From: Bin34 sp963422415
Lineage (GTDB): Bacteria; Chloroflexota; Anaerolineae; Caldilineales; Caldilineaceae
DNA length: 64,000 bases
NCBI GenBank assembly: GCA_963422415.1
Contig: OY729430.1
Location: forward strand, 3,100,001-3,164,000
Direction of reading: 5' to 3'
The notes under the pieces are model-generated. The model was not told where the DNA came from. It made no database searches and was given only the letters and a program-made list of their open reading frames with translations. This document shows, one piece after another, positions 9,345 to 17,593 of the stretch (its first letter is position 1; every line of letters begins with the position of its first letter). The position numbers were made by a program, and so were the translations under genes.

Positions 9345-10772
9345 GTGACTCTTGCCTATAACGCAATTCTGCCGGAAATCGTCATCTTCGGCGGTGCCGT
9401 ACTGGTATTGCTGGTGGACCTGTTTCGGCGCGTCGCCCAATCCGAAGCCCGCAATTCAACGGTCCTGAGCTACCTCAGCCTGGCCGTGGTGGCTGTCTCC
9501 GCCATCCTGACCTTCACCGCGGCGGCCGACGGACGGACGGTCATGTTCCAGACATCCGCGGTCGCCGACACGCTGACGGCCGCCATTCGGCTGGTAGTCC
9601 TGGTCACGACAGCCTTGGTGCTGCTGATTGGCTCTCGCTACGTGCCCTCCTTCACGCATCAAACCGGAGAGTACTACACCCTCCTTCTAATCTGCGCCGG
9701 CGCCATGATGACCATGGCCATGGCTGCGGACCTGATGATGCTCTTCCTGGCCTTGGAGACATTCTCCCTGAGTCTCATTCTGCTGGCGGGCATGTTCCGC
9801 GAAAATCCGCACAGCACCGAGGCCAGCATGAAATACTTCCTGCTGAGCGCGTTTGCCTCGGCCTTTTTTGTCTACGGAGCCGCCCTCGTGTACGGGGCTA
9901 CCGGTACCATTGCACTGGCGAGCCTGGCCTCCAGCGCCGCGCTCCCGTCGCCGCTGCTGTTCGTGGGTGTGGCGCTGTTGTTGGTGGGATTTGGTTTCAA
10001 GCTCAGTGTGGCGCCATTTCACATGTGGACCCCGGATGTCTATCAAGGCGCCCCCACCACGGTGACGGCCTTCATGAGTGTGGGGACCAAGACCGCAATG
10101 CTCGGCGCCTTGATCCGCCTGTTCATACTGGCCCTGCCAGAGACTTGGGCCAACAGCACAAGCATCCTGATGATCTTGGCCGTGCTGACCATGACAGTGG
10201 GCAACCTGACAGCCTTGAGTCAGACCAGTCTCAAGCGCATGCTGGGCTATTCCAGCATTGCCCACGCCGGCTACTTGCTGGCGGGTCTGGTGCCAGGCAC
10301 CGAGAACGCGATCGATGGCGCGCTCTTTTACCTGTTCACCTACGCCTTCATGAACGTGGGGGCCTTCATCATCATCATCGCCATCGAGCAGCCCATCGAG
10401 ACCGACATTGAACGCAGTCAGCTGCGCGGCGCGGGCCAGAAGGCGCCTTGGCTGGCAGGATTCATGGCTTTGTTCCTGTTCAGCCTGAGTGGCATTCCAC
10501 CGCTGGCGGGCTTCTTTGGCAAGTTTTTGCTCTTTCGCGCCATCATCGAGGGCGGCTTCCTCTGGCTGGCCATCGCCATGGTCCTCAACAGCGCAATCAG
10601 CGCCTATTACTATCTCAGGGTCATCGTCGCCATGTACTTCCGCTCGGGCGCGAAGCCATTGCCGGTAACCCAAGGCACGCGGGGCCTCTATCTGGGCATG
10701 GTCGCGGCCGGCGTCATGGTGCTGGTCATCGGCTTCTTTCCCTCCTTCTGGTTGCAGTTGCTGACCCGCTAA
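9345..10772 (+). CDS. nuoN: NADH-quinone oxidoreductase subunit N
   Basis: This antiporter-like subunit sits next to the NuoA/J/K group, 475 residues and about 14 transmembrane helices. Recognisable stretches are ETFSLSLILLAGMFRENPHSTEASMKYF (split around residue 145), FKLSVAPFHMWTPDVYQGAPT and LKRMLGYSSIAHAGYLL. The start is GTG 9345, preceded by a strong GGGAGGAG site at 9332-9339. It is the last gene of the nuo operon; a hairpin lies 25 bases after its stop. Confidence 0.95.
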   Translation: MTLAYNAILPEIVIFGGAVLVLLVDLFRRVAQSEARNSTVLSYLSLAVVAVSAILTFTAAADGRTVMFQTSAVADTLTAAIRLVVLVTTALVLLIGSRYVPSFTHQTGEYYTLLLICAGAMMTMAMAADLMMLFLALETFSLSLILLAGMFRENPHSTEASMKYFLLSAFASAFFVYGAALVYGATGTIALASLASSAALPSPLLFVGVALLLVGFGFKLSVAPFHMWTPDVYQGAPTTVTAFMSVGTKTAMLGALIRLFILALPETWANSTSILMILAVLTMTVGNLTALSQTSLKRMLGYSSIAHAGYLLAGLVPGTENAIDGALFYLFTYAFMNVGAFIIIIAIEQPIETDIERSQLRGAGQKAPWLAGFMALFLFSLSGIPPLAGFFGKFLLFRAIIEGGFLWLAIAMVLNSAISAYYYLRVIVAMYFRSGAKPLPVTQGTRGLYLGMVAAGVMVLVIGFFPSFWLQLLTR

Positions 10773-10790
10773 GACTTCCCAAGCCCCATG

Positions 10791-10827
10791 CAAAAACACT
10801 CAGCCACCCCAAGGGGGTGGCTGAGTG
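10791..10827 (-). terminator. Intrinsic terminator of the SelW-like gene, possibly bidirectional with the nuo operon
   Basis: A perfect 14-bp stem (10797-10810 paired with 10814-10827, arms CACTCAGCCACCCC and GGGGTGGCTGAGTG) encloses a 3-base AAG loop. On the minus strand the stem is followed directly by TTTTTG (complement of 10791-10796), the classic rho-independent form, so it should end transcripts of the minus-strand selenoprotein gene. On the plus strand it has no U-tract, but it sits 25 bases after nuoN and may also stall transcripts from that side. Confidence 0.85.
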
Positions 10828-10911
10828 GAAGCGCCTCTGCGAGACGCCGCTAGGATGATCGTTGCGACGCTGCGTGGATTCAGGAGCGCAGCCACTCCAT
10901 GCAATCTGGAT

Positions 10912-11181
10912 CTACGCCGTCACCGGAGCCAAGCCGGTTTTCTTTGCAAACAAATCCTGCAGTTCGCCTTCGTTGGCATGCCGGCCATTGGCCGCCTTCG
11001 AATAGATCAGGTCGCCATCGACTTCGACTTCAAAACGTCCTCCGCCAGATGAAATCAGATTCATGCTTTCAATCTGGCCTTTGAAGGCGGAAAAGAGCTC
11101 TTCGGCCGCACGGGCCGTCATCGGAGCATAGTTTCATTTCATGCAAAATTCAATGGATACCTTGTATTGCTTGTCACTCAT
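10912..11181 (-). CDS. SelW-like (Rdx family) selenoprotein with in-frame UGA (Sec) codon
   Basis: This small thioredoxin-fold redox protein has 89 residues if UGA at 11136-11134 is read as selenocysteine. The start ATG 11181 follows a perfect AGGAGGGG ribosome-binding site. The N-terminus runs MSDKQYKVSIEFC-MK-U-NYAP, so Cys13 and Sec16 form the CxxU redox motif at the end of the first beta strand, as in SelW. Downstream, GGGRFEVEVDGDLIYSK and GRHANEGELQDLF match the Rdx (SelW/SelT/SelH) core. A standard ORF call would start at Met21 (11121) and lose the active site. A 31-base hairpin fitting a bacterial SECIS follows the UGA. A TACTAT box at 11222-11217 may be its -10 element. An alternative is a nonsense-mutated Cys gene, but the codon position, frame integrity and SECIS argue against that. 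The substrate is unknown. Confidence 0.88.
11097..11136 (-). promoter_or_regulatory. Bacterial SECIS-like hairpin next to the UGA codon
   Basis: Reading the minus strand from UGA (11136-11134), 16 bases lead to an upper stem CGGCC (11117-11113), apical loop CGUGC (11112-11108) and GGCCG (11107-11103). A lower stem GCUC (11127-11124) pairs with GAGC (11100-11097) across an internal loop. The loop begins 22 bases after the UGA and has G as its second base. This meets the published bacterial SECIS pattern (G in the first two loop bases, loop roughly 16-37 bases from UGA). It would bind SelB to insert Sec. The fit was made by eye, with no folding energy calculated. Confidence 0.72.
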
Positions 11182-11451
11182 GGTCCCCTCCTGAATTGTT
11201 TGACTGACCTGTCTACATAGTACTCAAAATCGGCCTAAAAGAAAAATTGGCTCCCATGTCGGGCTTCACCACACAGCTTGCGCAAGCGCCGTCCGGGCCA
11301 TTCCCCGGTCTCTGTCGGCCAATCTGCTGGAGGCTCTGGATCGGTGGCCAGGCATTGAGCAGTGCACAAGATCGAGCAATGGCTTCTGGCATATCAGATT
11401 TCTGCGGGACAACAAACGGCAGACACGAGATCTTTTGGTGTCGGACCGACC

Positions 11452-12561
11452 CTAGCCCGATCTGCGGAGATTGATGCTCTGGGTCAGACCCAAGGCAAAC
11501 ATCATGGAAATCAGACTGCTGCCCCCGGAACTGATCAGAGGCAAGGTCATGCCTGTCACCGGCACGACCCGCAGATTCATGCCCACGTTGACAAACATCT
11601 GAAAGAGGACGAGGGCCCCCACACCACCCACCAGCAGCCGCCCAAACTCGTCCTCGGCCTGATCCATGGTGTGCGCCAGCCGAAAAAGCACAAAGCCGAC
11701 CACACCCAAGAACAAGGCACAGCCCAAGAATCCGAATTCCTCGGCGATTACGCTGAAGATGAAGTCCGTGTGTCGCACCCGCAGAAAAAAGAGCTGATTC
11801 TGGGAACCTGCCAGCCATCCCTGACCGGTCAGGCCGCCATTGCCCACCCCAATCAAGGCTTGCTCCACATTGAATGCGGATGCCGCATTCTCAGGATTGG
11901 TCGGGTCCAGAAACACGTTCAGGCGCACCAGCATGTAGTCTTGCAAGGCACCGTAGAGCACTTGCACGCCCACCAGCCCCATGCCGATCAGAATGATGGC
12001 ATGGGTCCAAGGCAGGCCGCTCATCAGAACCATGGCCCCAATTAGGAACAACATGGTCAGGGTCATGCCCAAGTCCGGCTGACGATACACCAGGAACAGC
12101 GGAAAGACCATCACGGCCAATCCCAGCAGCAGCACGAACAGACGCTTGCGTTCCGTATAGAATCGGCTCAGGAACCAGGCCATGACTACAACCAACAGGA
12201 ACTTGCCGGCTTCCGTGGGCTGCACATTGGTGTTGGCGATATTGAGCCAACGGCGCGCCCCGTTGAGTTCCACCCCGTTAAGTTCCACCAAGATCAGCAT
12301 GGCCAGGAAGATCAGGAACGAGGGGATGCCCAGAATGCCCAGCAGACGGTAGTCGAAGAAAGCGCCCACGAAGAAGGCCACGATGCCCACCAGCAAGAAA
12401 ATGGACTGTGCCAGCCAGCGGTTCTGGACTACGGGATCCACCACGCCGTGCGTGGCGCTGTAAATCATGGCCACGCCGAAGGCGGCCAGACAGAGCAAGG
12501 CCAGGGACAGACCCCAATCCAGATTGGCCAGAGACAGCCGGCGATGAGTAGCGTAGTGCAT
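11452..12561 (-). CDS. rodA: Rod-shape-determining SEDS glycosyltransferase RodA
   Basis: This SEDS-family peptidoglycan polymerase works with PBP2 in cell elongation. It has 369 residues and about ten transmembrane helices. Typical segments are NGARRWLNIAN, the VQPTEAGKFLLVV loop, PDLGMTLTMLFL and, near the C-terminus, GMTLPLISSGGSSLISMMFALG, all characteristic of RodA/FtsW. It starts 8 bases after the mrdA stop, so it is the last gene of the mre operon. The roughly 270 bases downstream, up to the selenoprotein gene, hold no other gene that I can support. Confidence 0.95.
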   Translation of the reverse strand: MHYATHRRLSLANLDWGLSLALLCLAAFGVAMIYSATHGVVDPVVQNRWLAQSIFLLVGIVAFFVGAFFDYRLLGILGIPSFLIFLAMLILVELNGVELNGARRWLNIANTNVQPTEAGKFLLVVVMAWFLSRFYTERKRLFVLLLGLAVMVFPLFLVYRQPDLGMTLTMLFLIGAMVLMSGLPWTHAIILIGMGLVGVQVLYGALQDYMLVRLNVFLDPTNPENAASAFNVEQALIGVGNGGLTGQGWLAGSQNQLFFLRVRHTDFIFSVIAEEFGFLGCALFLGVVGFVLFRLAHTMDQAEDEFGRLLVGGVGALVLFQMFVNVGMNLRVVPVTGMTLPLISSGGSSLISMMFALGLTQSINLRRSG

Positions 12562-12569
12562 GGGGCAGT

Positions 12570-14738
12570 TCAGGAGGCCTGTCTTACGGGATTTTGGATG
12601 GCAAAGTAGCCATTCAGAATGTCCGTAGCCACCGGTACGGCGGAATCGGATCCTTCACCCCCGCCATAGACAAACACCAAGACCGCGATTTCCGGAGCCC
12701 GAAAGGGGGCAAAGGCCAAGTACGAGGCGTGAGTGGGCAAATTCCCTTCCTCGTCCCTGATGCAATCCAACATCGCGGGATCATATTCACAGTATTCGGC
12801 CGTACCCGTCTTGCCCGCCACGGTCACTCCCAGGATTTGGCCCCGCGTGGCGGTGCCGTAGTCGGCGTGTACGGCATCCCGCATCCCTGCCCGAATCTCC
12901 GCAAGGGAAATCGACTTCGTGTCCAGGATACGAAGCGTTTCCGGGGTGAACTCCTGGCTAATGGCGCCACTGTCGGAGTCCACAATCCGCAGGACCAGCT
13001 GCGGCTGATACAAGGTGCCCCCGTTGGCCACAGGAATCATGGACTGCAGCACCTGTAATGGGGTGGCCAGCATGTAACCCTGTCCAATGGCCATGTTATA
13101 GCTGTCGCCCGTCACCCAGTTGCTGGCCCAGCGCTTGCGTTTCCACTGGTCGTCTGGCACGACGAAGCTGACTTCTCCCGGCAGGTCTATGCCGCTCACG
13201 GCGCCGTATCCCAGTGTCTGCGCCCAGTGCACCAGTTGGGACTGTTTCAGACCGATAAAGGAACCGGGAAAGCCTCCACCCACCTGATAGAAGTAAATGT
13301 CATTGGACACCGCAATGGCTTTCCGCAGAGTCAGAGAGCCGTGATTGAAGCCCCGGGCATGATTCCAGCTCACGAATTCCTGCGCCAGTTCTGGATCGTC
13401 GGGCGCAAAGCGGTTGGGCAGGTAGATGGGACCATTGTCCACAATGACACTGCGCGGGCCAACAACATTCTCCTCCAATCCGGCCAAGGCCGTCACGATC
13501 TTGAAGGTCGATCCGGGCGGGTACAGACCCCCTATCGCATAATTGATGAGGGGGCGTCTTTCGTCCTGCGCAATGCGAGCATATCCCTCGCCTAGGCCCC
13601 CCGAAAAGATGTTGTTGTCAAAGGCCGGCAGACTGACCATCCCCAGCACTTGGCCATTGCGGGGATCCATGGCGATGGCCACTGCGCTGTCCACTTCCTT
13701 GAGAGTCACCATGTCCAATAGAGAATTGAACATGATTTGCTGTAGTTCCACGTCAAGGGTCAGCAGAATATCCTGGCCCGGCACCGCCGCCTGGATCTCA
13801 CCGACCGTGCGCCGTTCCTGACCGAAGATGTCAACTTCAATGGTCTTGATGCCGGGACTGCCACGCAGATGGTCTTGATACCAGGCCTCAATGCCGGACA
13901 GCCCGATTTCCTCCTCCAGATCTTGATATCCGGCCGCCAGATATTCGGCGCCTGCATCCACTGAAATAGGGCCCATGAAACCTAGGATGTGACTGACCAT
14001 CTCTCCGTAGACATATTCCCGGGCCGAAGCCTCCAGCACCTGCATGCCCGGCAGACGAAAACCCAGTTCGGCAATGGCAAAGACTTCGTCCCGATTTTTA
14101 TAGCTGAGAATGGGAATGGATTCCGAGGCATTGCCCTGCTGCCGCTGCTGCACACGGGTCTGGATCAGGACCGCCAGTCCCTCTAGGGAGGTGGGTTGCC
14201 CAATGTCCGGTAACAGCTGCATGGTACCCTCAGCCGTAGCTGGCAGGGACAAGTTGGGGGACGTCTCCTGCAGGAAGGCCACGGGGGCATTCACGCGCTG
14301 CAGGGCCTCCAGATAGTCCAGCCATCCCAGAGACCGGAAGAATATGGTCTGTACGCGCACCATGGCATCACGGTCGTCCTCGATGTCCATGGCGACCAGA
14401 ATGTCCAGAATGGCCTCGTATTCCTCGTCTCGCTCGACCGTGTCCACATTGTCATCGGGCAGTTCGCCGGGCACTATGACCAGTTGGTAGCTGGACCGGT
14501 TGCGAGCCAAAAGAGTCCCGTTGCGGTCGAAAATCAGACCCCGTGGGGCGGGCAGGGAAATCTCACGCAGACGGTTGGAATCCGCCCGCGTGGCGTAGGT
14601 GCTGTAGCGCAGCACCTGCAACTGGAACAGACGGCCCAGCAAGAAGAACAGGGTGGCCGCGATGCAAAAGCGGATGCCCCACTTGAGCGCCAGGGAGTGT
14701 TCCACGCGGCTAGGAGGACTGCCAGCGCTATCCCACAT
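12570..14738 (-). CDS. mrdA: Penicillin-binding protein 2 (elongation transpeptidase)
   Basis: This class B PBP cross-links peptidoglycan in the elongasome, with 722 residues. It has an N-terminal transmembrane helix (FCIAATLFFLLGRLFQLQVL), a PBP dimerisation domain starting with the APRGLIFDRNGTLLA motif, and a transpeptidase domain. The catalytic signatures are present: PPGSTFK (SxxK serine), AVSND (SxN) and GKTGTAEY (KTG). The frame is open 61 codons upstream, but ATG 14738 gives the family N-terminus and overlaps the mreD stop by 11 bases, indicating coupling. A charged insert with YQDLEEEIGLSGIEAWY is normal for PBP2. Confidence 0.94.
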   Translation of the reverse strand: MWDSAGSPPSRVEHSLALKWGIRFCIAATLFFLLGRLFQLQVLRYSTYATRADSNRLREISLPAPRGLIFDRNGTLLARNRSSYQLVIVPGELPDDNVDTVERDEEYEAILDILVAMDIEDDRDAMVRVQTIFFRSLGWLDYLEALQRVNAPVAFLQETSPNLSLPATAEGTMQLLPDIGQPTSLEGLAVLIQTRVQQRQQGNASESIPILSYKNRDEVFAIAELGFRLPGMQVLEASAREYVYGEMVSHILGFMGPISVDAGAEYLAAGYQDLEEEIGLSGIEAWYQDHLRGSPGIKTIEVDIFGQERRTVGEIQAAVPGQDILLTLDVELQQIMFNSLLDMVTLKEVDSAVAIAMDPRNGQVLGMVSLPAFDNNIFSGGLGEGYARIAQDERRPLINYAIGGLYPPGSTFKIVTALAGLEENVVGPRSVIVDNGPIYLPNRFAPDDPELAQEFVSWNHARGFNHGSLTLRKAIAVSNDIYFYQVGGGFPGSFIGLKQSQLVHWAQTLGYGAVSGIDLPGEVSFVVPDDQWKRKRWASNWVTGDSYNMAIGQGYMLATPLQVLQSMIPVANGGTLYQPQLVLRIVDSDSGAISQEFTPETLRILDTKSISLAEIRAGMRDAVHADYGTATRGQILGVTVAGKTGTAEYCEYDPAMLDCIRDEEGNLPTHASYLAFAPFRAPEIAVLVFVYGGGEGSDSAVPVATDILNGYFAIQNPVRQAS

Positions 14739-15258
14739 GGATGGCTTCGGGAGACAGACGCTGCTGGCTGTAGCGCCACAGCGGGACGAACAAAAACATG
14801 AGCCCGGACTGATAGAACAGTTCCATGTGCCAGTTGGCGCGCAGTTCCTCCATCCATGCCCAAGTGCCCTGATGCAGGGCCAACAACAGATGGAACACAA
14901 GGATGTACACGGAGGTGCCAACGAGAGCTACCCCCAACGGGATCAAGTAGTGGGTGACCGCCACGCCGCGCCGTCCCATGCCCACTATGTAGGACGCGGT
15001 GATCAGGGCCACGCTAGAGATGCCCAAAGGGACCAACGCCAGAAAGTCCAGCCAGAATCCGCCCACGAACGCCACTACCATGCCCTCTCGACGCCCCCGC
15101 ATGACGGTCCAGATCAAGACAAGCAGCAGCAGGAAATTGGGCTTGACCTGAAACAGCGCCAACTGGTTGCCCAGCGTGCCCTGTAGCATGGCCAGCAAGC
15201 CCAGCGCCGGCAGGAGCAAGAGCAATAGGACAGGGTTGGCAGGGACCGAGGATTGCAT
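14728..15258 (-). CDS. mreD: Rod-shape-determining membrane protein MreD
   Basis: This integral membrane partner of MreC in the elongasome has 176 residues and about five transmembrane helices. The segment KPNFLLLLVLIWTVMRGRREGMVVAFVGGFWLDFLALVPLG (described in parts) has the MreD pattern of a second helix, a basic RGRREG loop and a GGFWLD helix. It lies 18 bases after mreC and overlaps mrdA, which fits the conserved mreBCD-mrdA order. Identification rests on topology plus position, since the family is poorly conserved. Confidence 0.88.
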   Translation of the reverse strand: MQSSVPANPVLLLLLLPALGLLAMLQGTLGNQLALFQVKPNFLLLLVLIWTVMRGRREGMVVAFVGGFWLDFLALVPLGISSVALITASYIVGMGRRGVAVTHYLIPLGVALVGTSVYILVFHLLLALHQGTWAWMEELRANWHMELFYQSGLMFLFVPLWRYSQQRLSPEAIHVG

Positions 15259-15276
15259 GGGGAATCGGACAGTAAA

Positions 15277-16155
15277 TCAGGATTCGGATGCCGAAGTCAT
15301 CTCCAAGGGAGGCACATCTTCCAAGGGCACATAATCAGTGAGGACCATCACCTCTTCCAGACGCGCGAAATCCACGGCTGGCTGCAGCAAGGCATAGACA
15401 ATCGTAGAGTTGCGCTGTTCCTCCAGCGACACCACTATGCCGATCGGAATGCCTTGGGGCAAGCTGGCGCTCAAGTGTGATGTCACGACCTTGTCTCCCA
15501 CCGCCACCGGATCCGAGGAAGTCAAGAACTGCATGCGCAGGCCGCCACCGGTGGTGCCGACCACTTGACCGTTGACTCGACTGCTTTGCATAAGGCCGCT
15601 CACGGAACTGAAGACGTCCTGAATCAGGAGTACCCGCGACGTGTGGGGACCCACTTCCGCAATGCGACCCACCAACCCTAGTGGAGTTATCACCGGCATC
15701 CCCACCTCCAGACCGTCGGAAATGCCAACTCCAATCAGAATGTAGTCGAGAAAGCTGTGTGGATCATGTCCCAGCACATGCCCCACCACATGGGCTCCCA
15801 AGAAGGTGAAGCGGGGATTGAGATCTGCATAGTCCAGCTGGGATCGCAGGCTGGCGTTCTCGCGCAGAATCTCCTGCAGCGCAATGTTTTCCGCCGTCAG
15901 CCGCTTGTTCTCCTCCTGCAGGGTCCGCTGTTCTTCCCGGGTCAGCTGGGTCTGGGCAATTTGCCGAAATGCTTCGGGCAGGCGCAATGTCGCCACACTG
16001 GTGCGCCACTGCAGGGGAGAGGTCAACCGGGACAGACCCTGGGTGAGGAGGAGCAGCTGCCCGGAGCGCTGCATGGCCCAAAGCAACCCGGAAGCCAGCA
16101 CCAAGGTGAGCAGCAGCAGGCTCAGATCTGACAGGGAACGCGGGCGATTGCGCAT
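15277..16155 (-). CDS. mreC: Rod-shape-determining protein MreC
   Basis: This is the extracytoplasmic scaffold of the elongation machinery that activates PBP2, with 292 residues. It has one N-terminal transmembrane helix (residues about 10-30), a coiled coil (about 70-110, TREEQRTLQEENKRLTAENI) and then the two-lobed beta-domain with GVGISDGLEVGMPVITPLGLVG and SRVLLIQDVFSSV. The C-terminal 20 residues are acidic (VPLEDVPPLEMTSASES). ATG 16155 lies 47 bases after mreB. Firm by both sequence and context. Confidence 0.93.
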   Translation of the reverse strand: MRNRPRSLSDLSLLLLTLVLASGLLWAMQRSGQLLLLTQGLSRLTSPLQWRTSVATLRLPEAFRQIAQTQLTREEQRTLQEENKRLTAENIALQEILRENASLRSQLDYADLNPRFTFLGAHVVGHVLGHDPHSFLDYILIGVGISDGLEVGMPVITPLGLVGRIAEVGPHTSRVLLIQDVFSSVSGLMQSSRVNGQVVGTTGGGLRMQFLTSSDPVAVGDKVVTSHLSASLPQGIPIGIVVSLEEQRNSTIVYALLQPAVDFARLEEVMVLTDYVPLEDVPPLEMTSASES

Positions 16156-16202
16156 TAGGCAGCAGGCGGCGGGGACAGCCGGGATTCCGCCCAGAGGGCC
16201 AC

Positions 16203-17270
16203 TCAGCGGATGCCCCGCCGCCGGACACTGGTCAGGGTGTCACGATAGTAGTCCGGTCTCTCCAGAATCATACCGGTTCCCAACACGACCGAAGTCAGAG
16301 GTTCGTCGGCCACATAGACATTGATGCGCGTCTCGTCCTGCACGCGCTGGGCCAGGCCCTGCAGCAAGGCTCCACCGCCCGCCAGCACAATTCCATGTTC
16401 CATCAAATCCGCCACCAGTTCCGGAGGCGTCTCGTCCAAGGTGTTACGGACTGCTTCCACGATGACTTCCAGGCTGGCGGAGAGGGCATCGCGCACCTCG
16501 ATGGAACTGATCTCTACTGCTTCGGGCAAGCCCGTAATCAGGTTGCGGCCACGCAGGAACATAGTGCGTTCCTGTTCCAGGGGATAGGCGGAACCCAGTT
16601 CAATCTTGCAGAGCTCCGCCATGCTTTCCCCGATCAGCAGATTGTACTTCTGCCGGGCAAACGTGCTCAGATCCTGGTTCAATTCGTCGCCGGCCACGCG
16701 TATGGATCGGCTGACCACTATGCCGCCCAAGGAAAGAACCGCGACTTCGGTGGTGCCACCGCCAATGTCCACAATCATGGACCCGATCGCTTCCGCGACC
16801 GGCAGCCCGGCGCCGATCGCCGCGGCCAAGGGTTCTTCCACCAACTGCACTTCACGGGCTCCCGCACTCAGCACGGCTTCCCGCACCGCCCGGGTCTCCA
16901 CCTCCGTGACTCCCGAGGGAATACCGATGACAACCCGCGGCCGAGCCCCGCCCATAATGCGATTGCCGTGGATGCGCCCGATAAAGTGATGGATCATCTT
17001 CTCGGTCACGTCGAAATCCGAGATCACCCCATCCTGCAAGGGGCGGACCGCCATGATATGGTCGGGCGTTCGTCCGACCATCTCCTTGGCTTGCGCGCCG
17101 ATTGCGCGGACCCGATTGCGCCGTTGCGAGGTGCGGTCAATGGCCACGACCGAGGGCTCATCGATCACGATACCGCGCCGAATGACGTGAACCAGCGTAT
17201 TGGCCGTGCCCAGATCTATGCCGATGTCAAAGGAGAATAAACCCAGAAACCAATCAATGGGATTGAACAC
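16203..17270 (-). CDS. mreB: Actin-like cell-shape protein MreB
   Basis: This bacterial actin directs the elongation machinery, with 355 residues. It contains the phosphate-1 motif FDIGIDLGTANTLV, the second phosphate motif IVDIGGGTTEVAVLSLGG, and the adenosine motif GIVLAGGGALLQGL. The N-terminus MFNPIDWFLGLFSF is amphipathic and likely membrane-binding. The start is GTG 17270, with a GGGGAG site about 10 bases upstream. It is the first gene of the operon mreB-mreC-mreD-mrdA-rodA, and an extended -10 promoter lies about 125 bases upstream. Confidence 0.96.
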   Translation of the reverse strand: MFNPIDWFLGLFSFDIGIDLGTANTLVHVIRRGIVIDEPSVVAIDRTSQRRNRVRAIGAQAKEMVGRTPDHIMAVRPLQDGVISDFDVTEKMIHHFIGRIHGNRIMGGARPRVVIGIPSGVTEVETRAVREAVLSAGAREVQLVEEPLAAAIGAGLPVAEAIGSMIVDIGGGTTEVAVLSLGGIVVSRSIRVAGDELNQDLSTFARQKYNLLIGESMAELCKIELGSAYPLEQERTMFLRGRNLITGLPEAVEISSIEVRDALSASLEVIVEAVRNTLDETPPELVADLMEHGIVLAGGGALLQGLAQRVQDETRINVYVADEPLTSVVLGTGMILERPDYYRDTLTSVRRRGIR

Positions 17271-17393
17271 CCAACCGGTCTCCCCTTAAGTGGTGTAGAG
17301 TCGCGAGGCACGCCAAGCAGAGGGCTAAACGGAGCGGTCAAATTCCAGAGGCCGTCGCCTGCAGCATTGGACCAGCCGATGGGCATCTTGGCC

Positions 17394-17402
17394 AGTATAT
17401 CA
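17394..17402 (-). promoter_or_regulatory. Candidate extended -10 promoter of the mre operon
   Basis: On the minus strand the sequence reads TGA-TATACT (17402-17394), an extended -10 element of the TGnTATAAT type with a poor -35 hexamer at a 17-base spacing. It would start transcription near 17387 and give a leader of about 117 bases before mreB. The call rests on motif reading alone. The rest of the 323-base divergent mreB/tilS interval shows a weaker plus-strand candidate (TTGATT 17476-17481, TACAAT 17497-17502, spacing only 15) and nothing else I recognise. Confidence 0.4.
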
Positions 17403-17593
17403 CGGGGAATCAGCTCTTCCTAGTCCGACAACGCGGTACTTTGCCTCTTTCTTGACTGGCCCCTTGACGCACAGGTTGATTGTCTTGCCATAGCAGTACA
17501 ATACCAAGCCCCTCGCGGAATTTCAGAATTACAGATCCTGCCTTGTCTCCCAAAGATTTCCCTGCACGGCAATTTGCCATTCTAGCCTGTCAG

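Noticed and set aside
10912..11121. A 69-residue protein starting at Met21 as the true product of the SelW-like locus
   Set aside because: It would lack the beta strand and the redox motif of the fold, and the strong ribosome-binding site lies before ATG 11181, not before 11121.
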